Of a stretch of DNA of 64,000 nucleotides, positions 45,527 to 53,687 are shown in pieces; positions within the stretch are counted from its first letter, which is position 1; the number at the start of each line of letters is the position of its first letter. The notes under the pieces are model-generated. The model saw nothing but the letters and a program-made list of their open reading frames with translations, was not told the origin of the DNA and did no database searches. The stretch covers positions 5,106,501-5,170,500 of the forward strand of contig NZ_OY781882.1 of NCBI RefSeq assembly GCF_963677125.1, written 5' to 3'. A program made the position numbers and the translations under genes. Source of the stretch: an uncultured Desulfobacter sp. (GTDB taxonomy: Bacteria > Desulfobacterota > Desulfobacteria > Desulfobacterales > Desulfobacteraceae).

Positions 45527-45877
45527 CTACATCTCCGGGGCTGCCGAAGGCACCAGGCACAGAAACGCAAGGTGTCCATCCGAGTTGTTTTTGATTTGGT
45601 GGTCAACATTGGGGGGAATATAGACCGCAGTCCCCGGGGAAACACTATGCCATTGATCCCCAAGGAGTACCTCGCCTTTGCCTTCAACCACATAAATTTC
45701 ATGCTCCCAGTCATGGGTATGTCGGGGCGCATAACCGCCGGGTTCAACGTCAAATCTTCTCATGCAAAAATTTGGCGCCCCGTCGCCCTTGCCGATGAGT
45801 ACCCGGCCTGTGACATGTTTGACCAAGTCGTTGTTTATCTGTGTACCCTGGATATCCGTGTAATGGGTTGCTTTCAT
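45527..45877 (-). CDS. Single-domain cupin
   Basis: The 116-residue protein has cupin motif 1 APRHTHDWEHEIYVVEGKG (His, His, Glu ligands) and motif 2 PPNVDHQIKN (His). It is a small metal-binding beta barrel of the cupin_2 type. The ATG at 45877 has a strong AAAGGAG 6 nt upstream; a longer frame to 45997 overlaps the transglutaminase gene and is not preferred. It abuts the HIT-like gene, so the two probably act on the same compound. The ligand or reaction is unknown. Confidence 0.85.
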   Translation of the reverse strand: MKATHYTDIQGTQINNDLVKHVTGRVLIGKGDGAPNFCMRRFDVEPGGYAPRHTHDWEHEIYVVEGKGEVLLGDQWHSVSPGTAVYIPPNVDHQIKNNSDGHLAFLCLVPSAAPEM

Positions 45878-45935
45878 TTTATCTCCTTTGAAACGCCCCT
45901 GTCCGGCCGTTTCGGTTAAGTATTGGTGTCTGAAA

Positions 45936-48014
45936 TTAAGAATCCGGGTCTGAATTGTCAATGCCTGTTTCGGCAATGGATGGGTTATCGGGCGCACTGG
46001 CCGGATTGGACAGGTTTTGAACCAGCTGATCTGTTTGACTTTTTAATCGTGCCACGTCCTTGTCGGAAATGGGCTGGGGTCCGAAACGCAGCTGTTTATG
46101 AATGCGGATAATGGTAATAAGTGATGGGATATCCTGCCGGGAGAAGGCCTTTTCTTTGATGCGAATGAAGAATTGTTCATAGGTTTCATGGGGTTTTCTT
46201 GAAAACCCGGAACGGATAAGTTCCGCTTCAAGTTTTCTGATATAAAAGTCAGGGGTATCCGTCATGGGGCCTGACGGACTATTGTTCCCGGTACGACTGT
46301 GGCTTTTCTTCTTTTTTTTCTCTTTTTTGAGCAAACGTCTGATAATCAGGATACCCAGGGGCACCAGAAGCCACAGCAATTTTTTTTGGTTTTCCGGATT
46401 GCCCCAGCGCAGCAGGGCCAAACCGTATCCCATCAGGGAAAACAGGTCCGGAATTGCGGTTTGCAGGAAATGGCTTTTTTCTTCAGCGGCCCATGAGGGC
46501 GGGGTTGTATCAAAAAAAATCCATTGGCCGTTGACAAAAACTTCGGTCCAGGCGTGGGCATGTTTTGAGCGCACAACGATTTTGTCTTCCATCACGCTTT
46601 TTTCAAAAGCCATATACCCGACTACATATCTTGCGGGGATGCCGGCGGCACGAAGAAGCAATACTGTCGCTGTTGCAAAATATTCGCAGTGTCCTGCCCG
46701 GGTCCGGGTCATAAATTCCGTGATGGGAGATGTTGTATTACCTGTTTTAAGATCAAGGGTGTAGCTGAAATTTGCCAGGAAATATTTTTTGATTTCGGGC
46801 AATATCTCTGTTTGAATTGATTTATCCGGCCCAAGCCCGAGTTCAACCGCCAGGGTTTGGAACAATGCCTTTTCCCGATCCGGGATGAGCAGGTCAAGTT
46901 TGTCCGGCGGCCGGATCTTGGTGCCGGGATCGCCATACCGGACATCATAGATCATAAAGCCCGGGGCATCATTTTCCACAAATGTGCCAAGTCCGTTTGT
47001 GGTGACATCGGAAATGGTACTGCCGTTGATTTCAAGTGCGTTTTCAGGGGCTCTTAAAACCCCTTTGGCCTTTTTCATCCGGGTCAGGATGGTCAGCGTT
47101 GGCCAAGGCGGCTTGGGGTGCCCCGTTTGCTGTTTTTCTGTTTTCCGATAGTTTGAAACAGATTGTCTGCCCACGATAACCCCCCCGCTCTCGGATAGGG
47201 GTACTGGTTCAAATTTGTTTTGGGTTGCGGTCCAGACGCTGCCTGACAGAAAAGTATACGCGGCCTCTTTTAGAAGATAGGTGCCCCCATGATCCTTTTC
47301 AGGCGGGATGACTCTGAAAACAATTTTGTTGGAAGGCTTGAGCCGTCCAATGCGTCCTAAAGCCGTTGTTCCCCTGATGGGGTCGGCGCTGTCGTGAAAC
47401 ATCCTGTGCCAGGCCCGCCGGAACATAACCTTCTGGGCATGATGACATCCTTCTTGCAGGAAAAATCCCATGATCGCGGCAACAATAACGGCTGAACCCC
47501 ATATCCGGATATCTGCTCCCCTGGTACGCTGGAAAAAGAGTACAACAGCAATAATACCAAGGGCAACAGGGTAATAGGGGAACAGGCTGCTGTTTACTGA
47601 CGCCGCAGAGACCAGGCAGATGATGATAAACCCAAAACTTAGATTTATTCTGATTGCTTTGGTTGCCCTTATAATTTTTTTTTTGAACAGATAGAGGGAA
47701 CGCACATCAAAGTCCCCTGCTGCACTGTATTCTTGAACAGCTATCAAAGGAAAGGTGAAAACAGGGAGGTAACGCAATATGTTCACTAAAGCCGTTTCGA
47801 TCTCCATTGAAACAAAATAAATAATGGTACCGGCAAGGCAGACCACACAGCTGTCGCTGATCTTATTCACCTGGTCTAAAGAGGGATCCCATCGTACCTT
47901 GATGACTCGGGAAAACTCGATAATAATGCCCATAACACAGGCCGGAATCAAATATCCGGTCTGGTGCCCCCAGAAAATAAGGGCTGCAGCCATGGTCAGG
48001 GGAACGGTCTTCAT
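45936..48014 (-). CDS. Membrane transglutaminase-like (TgpA/DUF3488-type) protein
   Basis: The 692-residue protein has several hydrophobic helices in the first 210 residues, an extracytoplasmic region of about 215-535 and one helix near 540-560, then a cytoplasmic, Lys-rich tail ending with a DUF4129-like helical part (FYIRKLEAELIRSGF). The transglutaminase core has catalytic Cys in RTRAGHCEYFATATVLLLR, His in RSKHAHAWTEVFV and Asp in FFDTTPPS. It starts 4 bp inside the end of the DUF58 gene. With MoxR and DUF58 it forms a common cassette whose exact substrate is not known. Confidence 0.9.
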   Translation of the reverse strand: MKTVPLTMAAALIFWGHQTGYLIPACVMGIIIEFSRVIKVRWDPSLDQVNKISDSCVVCLAGTIIYFVSMEIETALVNILRYLPVFTFPLIAVQEYSAAGDFDVRSLYLFKKKIIRATKAIRINLSFGFIIICLVSAASVNSSLFPYYPVALGIIAVVLFFQRTRGADIRIWGSAVIVAAIMGFFLQEGCHHAQKVMFRRAWHRMFHDSADPIRGTTALGRIGRLKPSNKIVFRVIPPEKDHGGTYLLKEAAYTFLSGSVWTATQNKFEPVPLSESGGVIVGRQSVSNYRKTEKQQTGHPKPPWPTLTILTRMKKAKGVLRAPENALEINGSTISDVTTNGLGTFVENDAPGFMIYDVRYGDPGTKIRPPDKLDLLIPDREKALFQTLAVELGLGPDKSIQTEILPEIKKYFLANFSYTLDLKTGNTTSPITEFMTRTRAGHCEYFATATVLLLRAAGIPARYVVGYMAFEKSVMEDKIVVRSKHAHAWTEVFVNGQWIFFDTTPPSWAAEEKSHFLQTAIPDLFSLMGYGLALLRWGNPENQKKLLWLLVPLGILIIRRLLKKEKKKKKSHSRTGNNSPSGPMTDTPDFYIRKLEAELIRSGFSRKPHETYEQFFIRIKEKAFSRQDIPSLITIIRIHKQLRFGPQPISDKDVARLKSQTDQLVQNLSNPASAPDNPSIAETGIDNSDPDS

Positions 48015-49357
48015 GGGCGTTGTCCTGCTTTGCTCAAACCGACTTCAATATTGTTGGGATCAATCAGATAAACAGGACTGCCGGGGGCAGGTTCATGTTC
48101 TCCAGCCACAAGAAAGGCGGTTGTGGTGATGCCGTTCGCTCTCAAGTTGTTGAGAAAGTCTAAGCGTTCATTGTCCAGGCAGGTGAATATTAATATGCAG
48201 CCGCTTAAAAGCTGTTTGTACTTGAGTACGGCTTGGGAGACCTGTGCAAAGTCTTTGTCTTTTGTGGATTGTATCAATGCAAGGATTTCTAAAAATTTTG
48301 TGTTGCCCAAAAGCCCCCTGCCTGACGCATAATGATAGACCCGGTTGCCTGCAAAGAAAAGATCCAGCAAGGACTCGCCCGTGACAAGGTTTGCCGCGTA
48401 GGAGGCGGCGATACTTACGGCCACCTCAAATGCCTGGGTTGCGTCTTCGGGTGCATGGGTGTCCAGGATCAGGGCATGCCTGACAAAATGTTCATCCCGG
48501 TTTTCCCGGATAATGAGTTTTCCTGTTTTGGCAAGGCTTTTCCAATGGATCAGGCGCATGGGGTCACCAGGTCTGTATTCCCTTAATGAGATGAATTCAT
48601 CGGAGTTGCCCACCTTTGATGTCAGGGCAATGCCGCCGGTATGGTGTTTTCTGAACCCGGGCAGTTCCAGTTCCGGGACACGATAGCGCCGGGGCAGAAC
48701 AAGGAGCCTGGCTTCACAGGTAGTATGATAAAAGGCGCGCATGAACCCTAGGGGCTCTTTTTTAAGAAAGGTGAATCCTTTTAAATAAATATACCCCCGG
48801 TTCAACGGCGTCAGTTCCGTCCGGATGGACACCTGGCTTGCTGGAGGAACAACCGGCACCTGGCTGGTTGCGAGAACAGCGTTCTGTTTTTGTTGGGTCA
48901 GCCAGTTCCAGCGGTGTACTTTAAGCTTTCTGTCCCAGGGATTTCGCAAATGCTCATGGGGCTCCCTGGTATTGGCAAACGCTTGCAGGGAGGGCGTCGC
49001 GTTGCTGAAGCGCTCCCGGATTTCAAATCCTTTTTTAAGGCGGCCTGTCTTGTTTTCAACAAGGATGGTATAGCTGACAAGGGTACCTGCGGTGCCGTAT
49101 TCCGGCAGAATCCGTTTGGCCCAAAGCCCTTTTGGGGATCTAAAAGATAGCGCGGCAGAAACAGTAAACACAGAGAGTAACAGTGAGAACAGCTGGTAAA
49201 CCGTGCTTCTAAAGGTATCCAGGCCAAGGCAGGCCGTCAGGATCAAGGCATAGATTAAAAAATTACCGGCCATGGAAAATTTGTTTTTTCTCCAGAAACC
49301 GAACCTGGCAAAGCGGGCATACGCCTGGTAAAGAAATGTTGTTGATCTCTTTTCCAC
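48011..49357 (-). CDS. DUF58-domain membrane-associated protein
   Basis: The 448-residue protein has two hydrophobic helices near the N-terminus (FLIYALILTACLGL and VYQLFSLLLSVFTVSAAL). A beta-rich middle part follows, then the DUF58 signature DEFISLREYRPGDPMRLIHW and KSLAKTGKLIIRE. The C-terminal part resembles a vWA-like fold (HALILDTHAPED). DUF58 proteins work together with MoxR ATPases, here encoded 4 bp upstream. I infer that MoxR drives assembly or maturation of the complex with the transglutaminase. Confidence 0.9.
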   Translation of the reverse strand: MEKRSTTFLYQAYARFARFGFWRKNKFSMAGNFLIYALILTACLGLDTFRSTVYQLFSLLLSVFTVSAALSFRSPKGLWAKRILPEYGTAGTLVSYTILVENKTGRLKKGFEIRERFSNATPSLQAFANTREPHEHLRNPWDRKLKVHRWNWLTQQKQNAVLATSQVPVVPPASQVSIRTELTPLNRGYIYLKGFTFLKKEPLGFMRAFYHTTCEARLLVLPRRYRVPELELPGFRKHHTGGIALTSKVGNSDEFISLREYRPGDPMRLIHWKSLAKTGKLIIRENRDEHFVRHALILDTHAPEDATQAFEVAVSIAASYAANLVTGESLLDLFFAGNRVYHYASGRGLLGNTKFLEILALIQSTKDKDFAQVSQAVLKYKQLLSGCILIFTCLDNERLDFLNNLRANGITTTAFLVAGEHEPAPGSPVYLIDPNNIEVGLSKAGQRP

Positions 49358-49360
49358 CCG

Positions 49361-50293
49361 CTACCCCGGCGCTTTGGTCGCTCTGACGATATCGTGAATG
49401 ATCCCTGTGCTTGAGTTCCCCGAGAAACTATATTCCGGGTCCAGGACCAGGCGGTGGGCCATCACCGGTATGGCCAGTTCCTGAATATGTTCGGGGGTAA
49501 CAAAATCACTGCCTGAAAAAAGGGCGTAGGCTTTGGCCGTTTTCATCAGGGTGATGGAGGCCCTGTGCCCGGCACCCAGGGTGATGCCTTTATGGGTCCG
49601 GGTTTGCCCCACAAGGTTTACAATATAATATTTGAGTTCCTGGCTGATAAATACATGGTCAGCCGCTTGTTTCATTTCCAGAATTTCCGATTTCGTCACA
49701 CAGGGGATCACTGTCGTCACCGGATCTTTCGTCTCCTGGTTTGTCAGGATCGTCACCTCGTCGTCGGGTCCCACATAGCCCATGGACAATTTTAAGGCAA
49801 AGCGGTCCATCTGGGCTTCGGGCAACGGATAGGTACCCCTGGATTCCACAGGGTTCTGGGTGGCGATGACAAAAAAGAAGTCATTGAGTTTTAAAATTTT
49901 GCCGTCAATGCTGACCTGGGATTCGGCCATGGCTTCAAGCAGGGCGGACTGGGTTCTCGGCGATGCCCGGTTGATTTCGTCGGCCAAAAGAATATTGGTA
50001 AAGACCGGGCCTTTATGAAGCCTGAATTGCTGTGTTGACGGGTCAAAGATGGAGACGCCGCAGACATCCGAGGGCAATAAATCCGGTGTGAACTGGATTC
50101 TTTTAAAGTTTGCATCTGCTGAAAACGCAAGGGCTTTGGCCAGTGTGGTTTTGCCGTTGCCGGGTGCATCTTCAAGCAGGATATGACCGCCTGCGGCAAC
50201 GCCTGAAAGCAGCATCGTAATGGTATGATCCTGGCCTTTTATAACACGGGTAATGCTTTTAAACAGTTTTGTGTAGGTGTCAAATCCCGTCAT
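49361..50293 (-). CDS. MoxR-family AAA+ ATPase
   Basis: The 310-residue protein has Walker A LEDAPGNGKTTLAKAL, Walker B ILLADEINRASPRTQSALLEAM, sensor 1 VIATQNPVE, and a lid region with LGAGHRASITLMKTAKA. MoxR ATPases act as chaperones for proteins with vWA or DUF58 domains. It starts 4 bp inside the end of galT and is followed 3 bp later by the DUF58 gene, so all are one translationally coupled unit. Confidence 0.95.
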   Translation of the reverse strand: MTGFDTYTKLFKSITRVIKGQDHTITMLLSGVAAGGHILLEDAPGNGKTTLAKALAFSADANFKRIQFTPDLLPSDVCGVSIFDPSTQQFRLHKGPVFTNILLADEINRASPRTQSALLEAMAESQVSIDGKILKLNDFFFVIATQNPVESRGTYPLPEAQMDRFALKLSMGYVGPDDEVTILTNQETKDPVTTVIPCVTKSEILEMKQAADHVFISQELKYYIVNLVGQTRTHKGITLGAGHRASITLMKTAKAYALFSGSDFVTPEHIQELAIPVMAHRLVLDPEYSFSGNSSTGIIHDIVRATKAPG

Positions 50294-51375
50294 GTCTCTC
50301 TTTTATTTTTTGGTTTTTCAAGGTAATGGATACTGTGCTGTGACCTGAGCATGCCGGCGGCTTGTTCCGGGGTGATGTCCCGCTGGGGCATGGCCAGTAT
50401 TTCATAGCCTGCCATCTGTTTTTTTATCCCGTTGGTGTGCAGAAGCGGCGGATAATAGTGAAAATGGAAATGCCAGATGGCACTTGTACCGGTCGGCCCT
50501 TTTATAATGGGTTGCTGGTGGATCCCCATGGAATAGGGAAACGATGTTTCAAATAAATTATCATAACAAATTCCCAGTTGCCGGATGATGCCGGCAAGAT
50601 CCGTCTTCTCTTTTTCATTCATGAAGTTAATGGCCCCCATATGGCGCCGGGGGAGAATCATGGTTTCAAAGGGCCAGATCGCCCAGAAAGGTACCAGGCA
50701 TACAAAGGAATCGTTGGCAAAAACAATGCGTTTTTCTTCATTGAGTTCCCGTTCAAGGTAGTCGCACAACAGGCAACGGTCATGGTCCTGCATGTAGCAC
50801 TGCTGCCTAAAGTCCTCTTTTAAAATCAGGTTGGGAATAGAACTGCTGGCCCAGATCTTTCCATGGGGATGGGGACTGCCCATCATTTCGCCCTTGTCTT
50901 CAAAAATCTGGATGTAGGCAATATTTTTTTTCTGCCCCAGCGTATTGCATTCATCAAGCCAGACATCAATGACGGCCCGGATTTGATCTTCGGTCATGCG
51001 GGCCATGGTCAGATCATGCCGGGGCGTATAACAGATGACCCGGCACAGGCCCGATTCAGGCGCTATTTGGAGCAGGTCGTCCAAAGAAAACTTTCCCATG
51101 ACCGTATCAGGCAGCAGAACCGAAAAGTCATCGGTGAAGACAAAGGGTTGGGTGTACATTGGGTTGGTTTGACCCGAAGCCCGCCGGTTGCCTGGGCACA
51201 GGTCGCATCCGGGATCATACCGGTCGTCTTGCCCGTTCTCAGGGGCTGCCCGCTGTCCGGTCCAGGGGCGGTCCATTCGGTGTGGCGAAACCAGGATCCA
51301 TTCCCCGGTCAGAAGGTTGAACCGCCTGTGGGTCTGGTTTTCTGGGTTTGGTTTTAATGCGTTGTGTTTTAACAT
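50290..51375 (-). CDS. galT: Galactose-1-phosphate uridylyltransferase family protein with Gln-to-Lys change
   Basis: The 361-residue protein has the zinc region CDLCPGNRRASG, the active-site region GEMMGSPHPHGKIWASS and the second-half HFHYYPPLL. In characterised GalT enzymes the active site is HPHGQ; here the codon AAG gives Lys in place of Gln. This change could alter or weaken classical uridylyl transfer. The enzyme normally exchanges UMP between UDP-glucose and galactose-1-phosphate in the Leloir pathway. There is no galK or galE here; it leads the operon with MoxR, DUF58, transglutaminase, cupin and a second HIT-like gene. The substrate is therefore uncertain. Confidence 0.85.
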   Translation of the reverse strand: MLKHNALKPNPENQTHRRFNLLTGEWILVSPHRMDRPWTGQRAAPENGQDDRYDPGCDLCPGNRRASGQTNPMYTQPFVFTDDFSVLLPDTVMGKFSLDDLLQIAPESGLCRVICYTPRHDLTMARMTEDQIRAVIDVWLDECNTLGQKKNIAYIQIFEDKGEMMGSPHPHGKIWASSSIPNLILKEDFRQQCYMQDHDRCLLCDYLERELNEEKRIVFANDSFVCLVPFWAIWPFETMILPRRHMGAINFMNEKEKTDLAGIIRQLGICYDNLFETSFPYSMGIHQQPIIKGPTGTSAIWHFHFHYYPPLLHTNGIKKQMAGYEILAMPQRDITPEQAAGMLRSQHSIHYLEKPKNKRET

Positions 51376-51720
51376 TGCATTCCCTTATAGATTCTTGGGG
51401 AAATCTACGATTCATTGCATTTGATTGTATACCTTAGATACCATATAAAATAACCATCTGCTTTACAAATTATTTGGGCTTGTGATTTTTTTTAAAGGTT
51501 TAATTGATTAATATGCTTGATAACCCGCATATTTTACGAAGTTTTTATAGCATCATTGCGTCAACACAAATGCTGTGGAAACTTGACTAAGAATAAAAAT
51601 TAGCATTATAATATCAAAACGATAAAATAGTTCTTACGAAAAAATACGGTTTGTTAAATTTCATTGATTTCCTGAGAAAAAGGCACTTCTATAAAATAGC
51701 CATGGAGCAACGGTATTGAT
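51376..51720 (+). promoter_or_regulatory. Intergenic region with a sigma70-type promoter for the c-di-GMP block
   Basis: This AT-rich 345-bp gap between divergent genes contains TTGACT (51583-51588), an 18-nt spacer and TATAAT (51607-51612). The expected start is near 51619, about 100 nt before the ATG at 51721. I saw no other structure; the galT promoter should lie at the left end on the minus strand. Confidence 0.6.
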
Positions 51721-51957
51721 ATGGAACAGCGTCAAAAAAAACGGTTTGGCACAATTGCTGTTGAAAAAGGGTTTATTTCAAAAGACGATTTAGCTGCCGC
51801 TATCCGGATCCAAACAGATGAGAATATTTCAAAAGGGCAGCACAGATTGCTTGGAAGAATTCTTATGGAACAAGGATTGCTGACAAAAGAACAGGTATAT
51901 CAAGTGCTTGACGCCATGAATAATGAGATGGCTTATATTGTTTCTGTGGTTAGATAA
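51721..51957 (+). CDS. Stand-alone MshEN-like small protein
   Basis: The 78-residue protein contains a 24-residue stretch from R8 (RFGTIAVEKGF to IRIQ) that fits the pattern RLGxxL-x3-G-x6-L-x3-L-x2-Q of c-di-GMP-binding MshEN domains. A second, looser copy starts near residue 42 (LLGRILMEQGLLTKEQ). In known proteins this module is the N-terminus of type II secretion/pilus ATPases; here it stands alone. GGAGC lies about 12 nt before the ATG. Its place just before two c-di-GMP enzyme genes supports a role as a small c-di-GMP receptor, which is inference. Confidence 0.7.
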   Translation: MEQRQKKRFGTIAVEKGFISKDDLAAAIRIQTDENISKGQHRLLGRILMEQGLLTKEQVYQVLDAMNNEMAYIVSVVR

Positions 51958-51991
51958 TCTTGATTTAGGATATATTGCATAAATAGCGTCT

Positions 51992-52079
51992 GACCGAAAA
52001 CCTGGGGATTTTGTCGGGTGCAAGGCGGTTTAAAAGTTTAACCCAACTAAGTCATTGGCAATAGTTACGGTTTTCGGTC
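51992..52079. repeat. Inverted repeat GACCGAAAACC ... GGTTTTCGGTC
   Basis: Two exact 11-bp inverted arms, at 51992-52002 and 52069-52079, enclose about 66 bp containing no gene. It fills the gap between the MshEN-like gene and the GGDEF-REC-HD-GYP gene. There is no transposase, and no other copy in the window. It could be a miniature mobile-element-like sequence or a long hairpin in the transcript. Confidence 0.5.
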
Positions 52080-52103
52080 GGGCTCTAAATGGAATAAAAT
52101 CAT

Positions 52104-53594
52104 ATGGATGAAAAGATACTATCGCAGTATAAAAATGAAATTAGTGCTTCGTTTCTAGATAATTTAACGGGGTTATATAATCATGGTATTTTTCAGACAT
52201 TGCTTGAGGAAGAGATCAAACGCGCTCAAAGATATGGGGATCCCTTTTCGTTAGCCTTAATTGATATTGATTCGTTCGCAGCTTATAATAAACAACACTC
52301 TCCCACGGCCGGTGACCAGGCTTTAATTGAAATCGCTAATTTAATCCAGGACAATTTGCGTGATCCGGACATTGCATCCCGATTCTCTGAGGACTCTTTT
52401 GCTGTTATTCTGCCTAAATGTTCGATCAATGAAGCATATAATGCTCTGGACCGTATTCGAACTTCCATTGAACGATATAAAAATAAATCTTTGACCGTCA
52501 GTATAGGCACGGCTTCTTTTCCCATGCAGGCCGGCGGTCGTGATACGCTTATCCAAAAAGCAAATGAGGCCTTAATCCAGGCAAAGTTGAAAGGAAAAAA
52601 CAGGATTTGCTGTTTGGACGAGGATCAAGAAGATTATACTACAGAAAACAGCAAGGTGTTGATCGTAGACGATGAGCCAAAAAACGTAAAGTTGTTGGAT
52701 GCCATTTTAAAGCCGTTTAAATATAATGTATTTAAAGCTTATAATGGCGAAGATGCCCTGTCTGTTATCAAATCCGTTGATATTGATCTCGTTCTTCTGG
52801 ACGTTATGATGCCGGTAATGGATGGGTTTGAAGTGTGCAGAAGGATTAAACAAAATGAAGCCACCCGGCTGATTCCCATCATCATGCTTACGGCGCTTGA
52901 TGACACAGCGTCGCGTATAGAAGGCATTGAAGCCGGTGTAGACGATTTTATAACCAAGCCGCCCAACAGGATTGAACTCACTGCCAGAATAAAATCGTTG
53001 CTTCGGTTCAATGAAATGAATAAAAAATTAACCCATGTGGAAAGCGTCATCATTACCATGGCCAATGCCATTGAAGCAAAAGATGCTTACACTCAGGGTC
53101 ACATTGAACGGGTTGCTGGCCTATGCGTTGAACTTGGCAAAAGGATAAGGCTTTCGGAGGCACAGCTGGATGCACTGTGGTTAAGCGGCATACTTCATGA
53201 TATCGGAAAGATCGCAGTCCCTACGAGCATTTTAAATAAGCCCGGCCCCCTTGATGACAGCGAATATGAAGTTATGAAAACCCATGCGGAAGCGGGGTAT
53301 AAAATTTGTCTTCCTTTGGAAAAAATTTTAGGCGAAGGCTTGGATGCCATTCGGCATCATCATGAAAAACTTGATGGAAGTGGTTACCCTGATGGAATTA
53401 AAGGGGATGATATATCGGTTGTCGCAAGGATTTTAAGCATTGTTGATATCTTTGATGCGTTAGATAGTGACCGTCCCTATCGAGAAAGCATGCCAAGAAG
53501 CACGATATTTAAAATTTTATATGAAGAGGCCAGCACAGGAAAGCTGGATATAACCATTGTTGATCACTTGGCCGAACTTCTTGAACATAAATAA
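52104..53594 (+). CDS. GGDEF(degenerate)-REC-HD-GYP c-di-GMP regulator
   Basis: In this 496-residue soluble protein, residues 20-170 form a GGDEF fold whose active motif is SEDSF (95-99), so cyclase activity is unlikely. The inhibitory-site RxxD (RDPD, 86-89) is kept exactly five residues upstream. A receiver domain follows at about 184-300, with VDDEP and phospho-acceptor D233 in LLDVMMP. The HD-GYP domain occupies about 310-496, with HDIGK (365-369) and HHEKLDGSGYP (419-429), the full metal and GYP set. I infer a phosphorylation- and c-di-GMP-controlled phosphodiesterase. The ORF order GGDEF-REC-HD-GYP is uncommon. Confidence 0.92.
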   Translation: MDEKILSQYKNEISASFLDNLTGLYNHGIFQTLLEEEIKRAQRYGDPFSLALIDIDSFAAYNKQHSPTAGDQALIEIANLIQDNLRDPDIASRFSEDSFAVILPKCSINEAYNALDRIRTSIERYKNKSLTVSIGTASFPMQAGGRDTLIQKANEALIQAKLKGKNRICCLDEDQEDYTTENSKVLIVDDEPKNVKLLDAILKPFKYNVFKAYNGEDALSVIKSVDIDLVLLDVMMPVMDGFEVCRRIKQNEATRLIPIIMLTALDDTASRIEGIEAGVDDFITKPPNRIELTARIKSLLRFNEMNKKLTHVESVIITMANAIEAKDAYTQGHIERVAGLCVELGKRIRLSEAQLDALWLSGILHDIGKIAVPTSILNKPGPLDDSEYEVMKTHAEAGYKICLPLEKILGEGLDAIRHHHEKLDGSGYPDGIKGDDISVVARILSIVDIFDALDSDRPYRESMPRSTIFKILYEEASTGKLDITIVDHLAELLEHK

Positions 53595-53687
53595 TGGGAT
53601 ATATTCGTCAGTTGTCGTTGGTATTTGCTGAATTACGATTAGATGTGGCTCAAAGGCCCGCTTTTTTGCGAGCATAGGAAATTAGAT

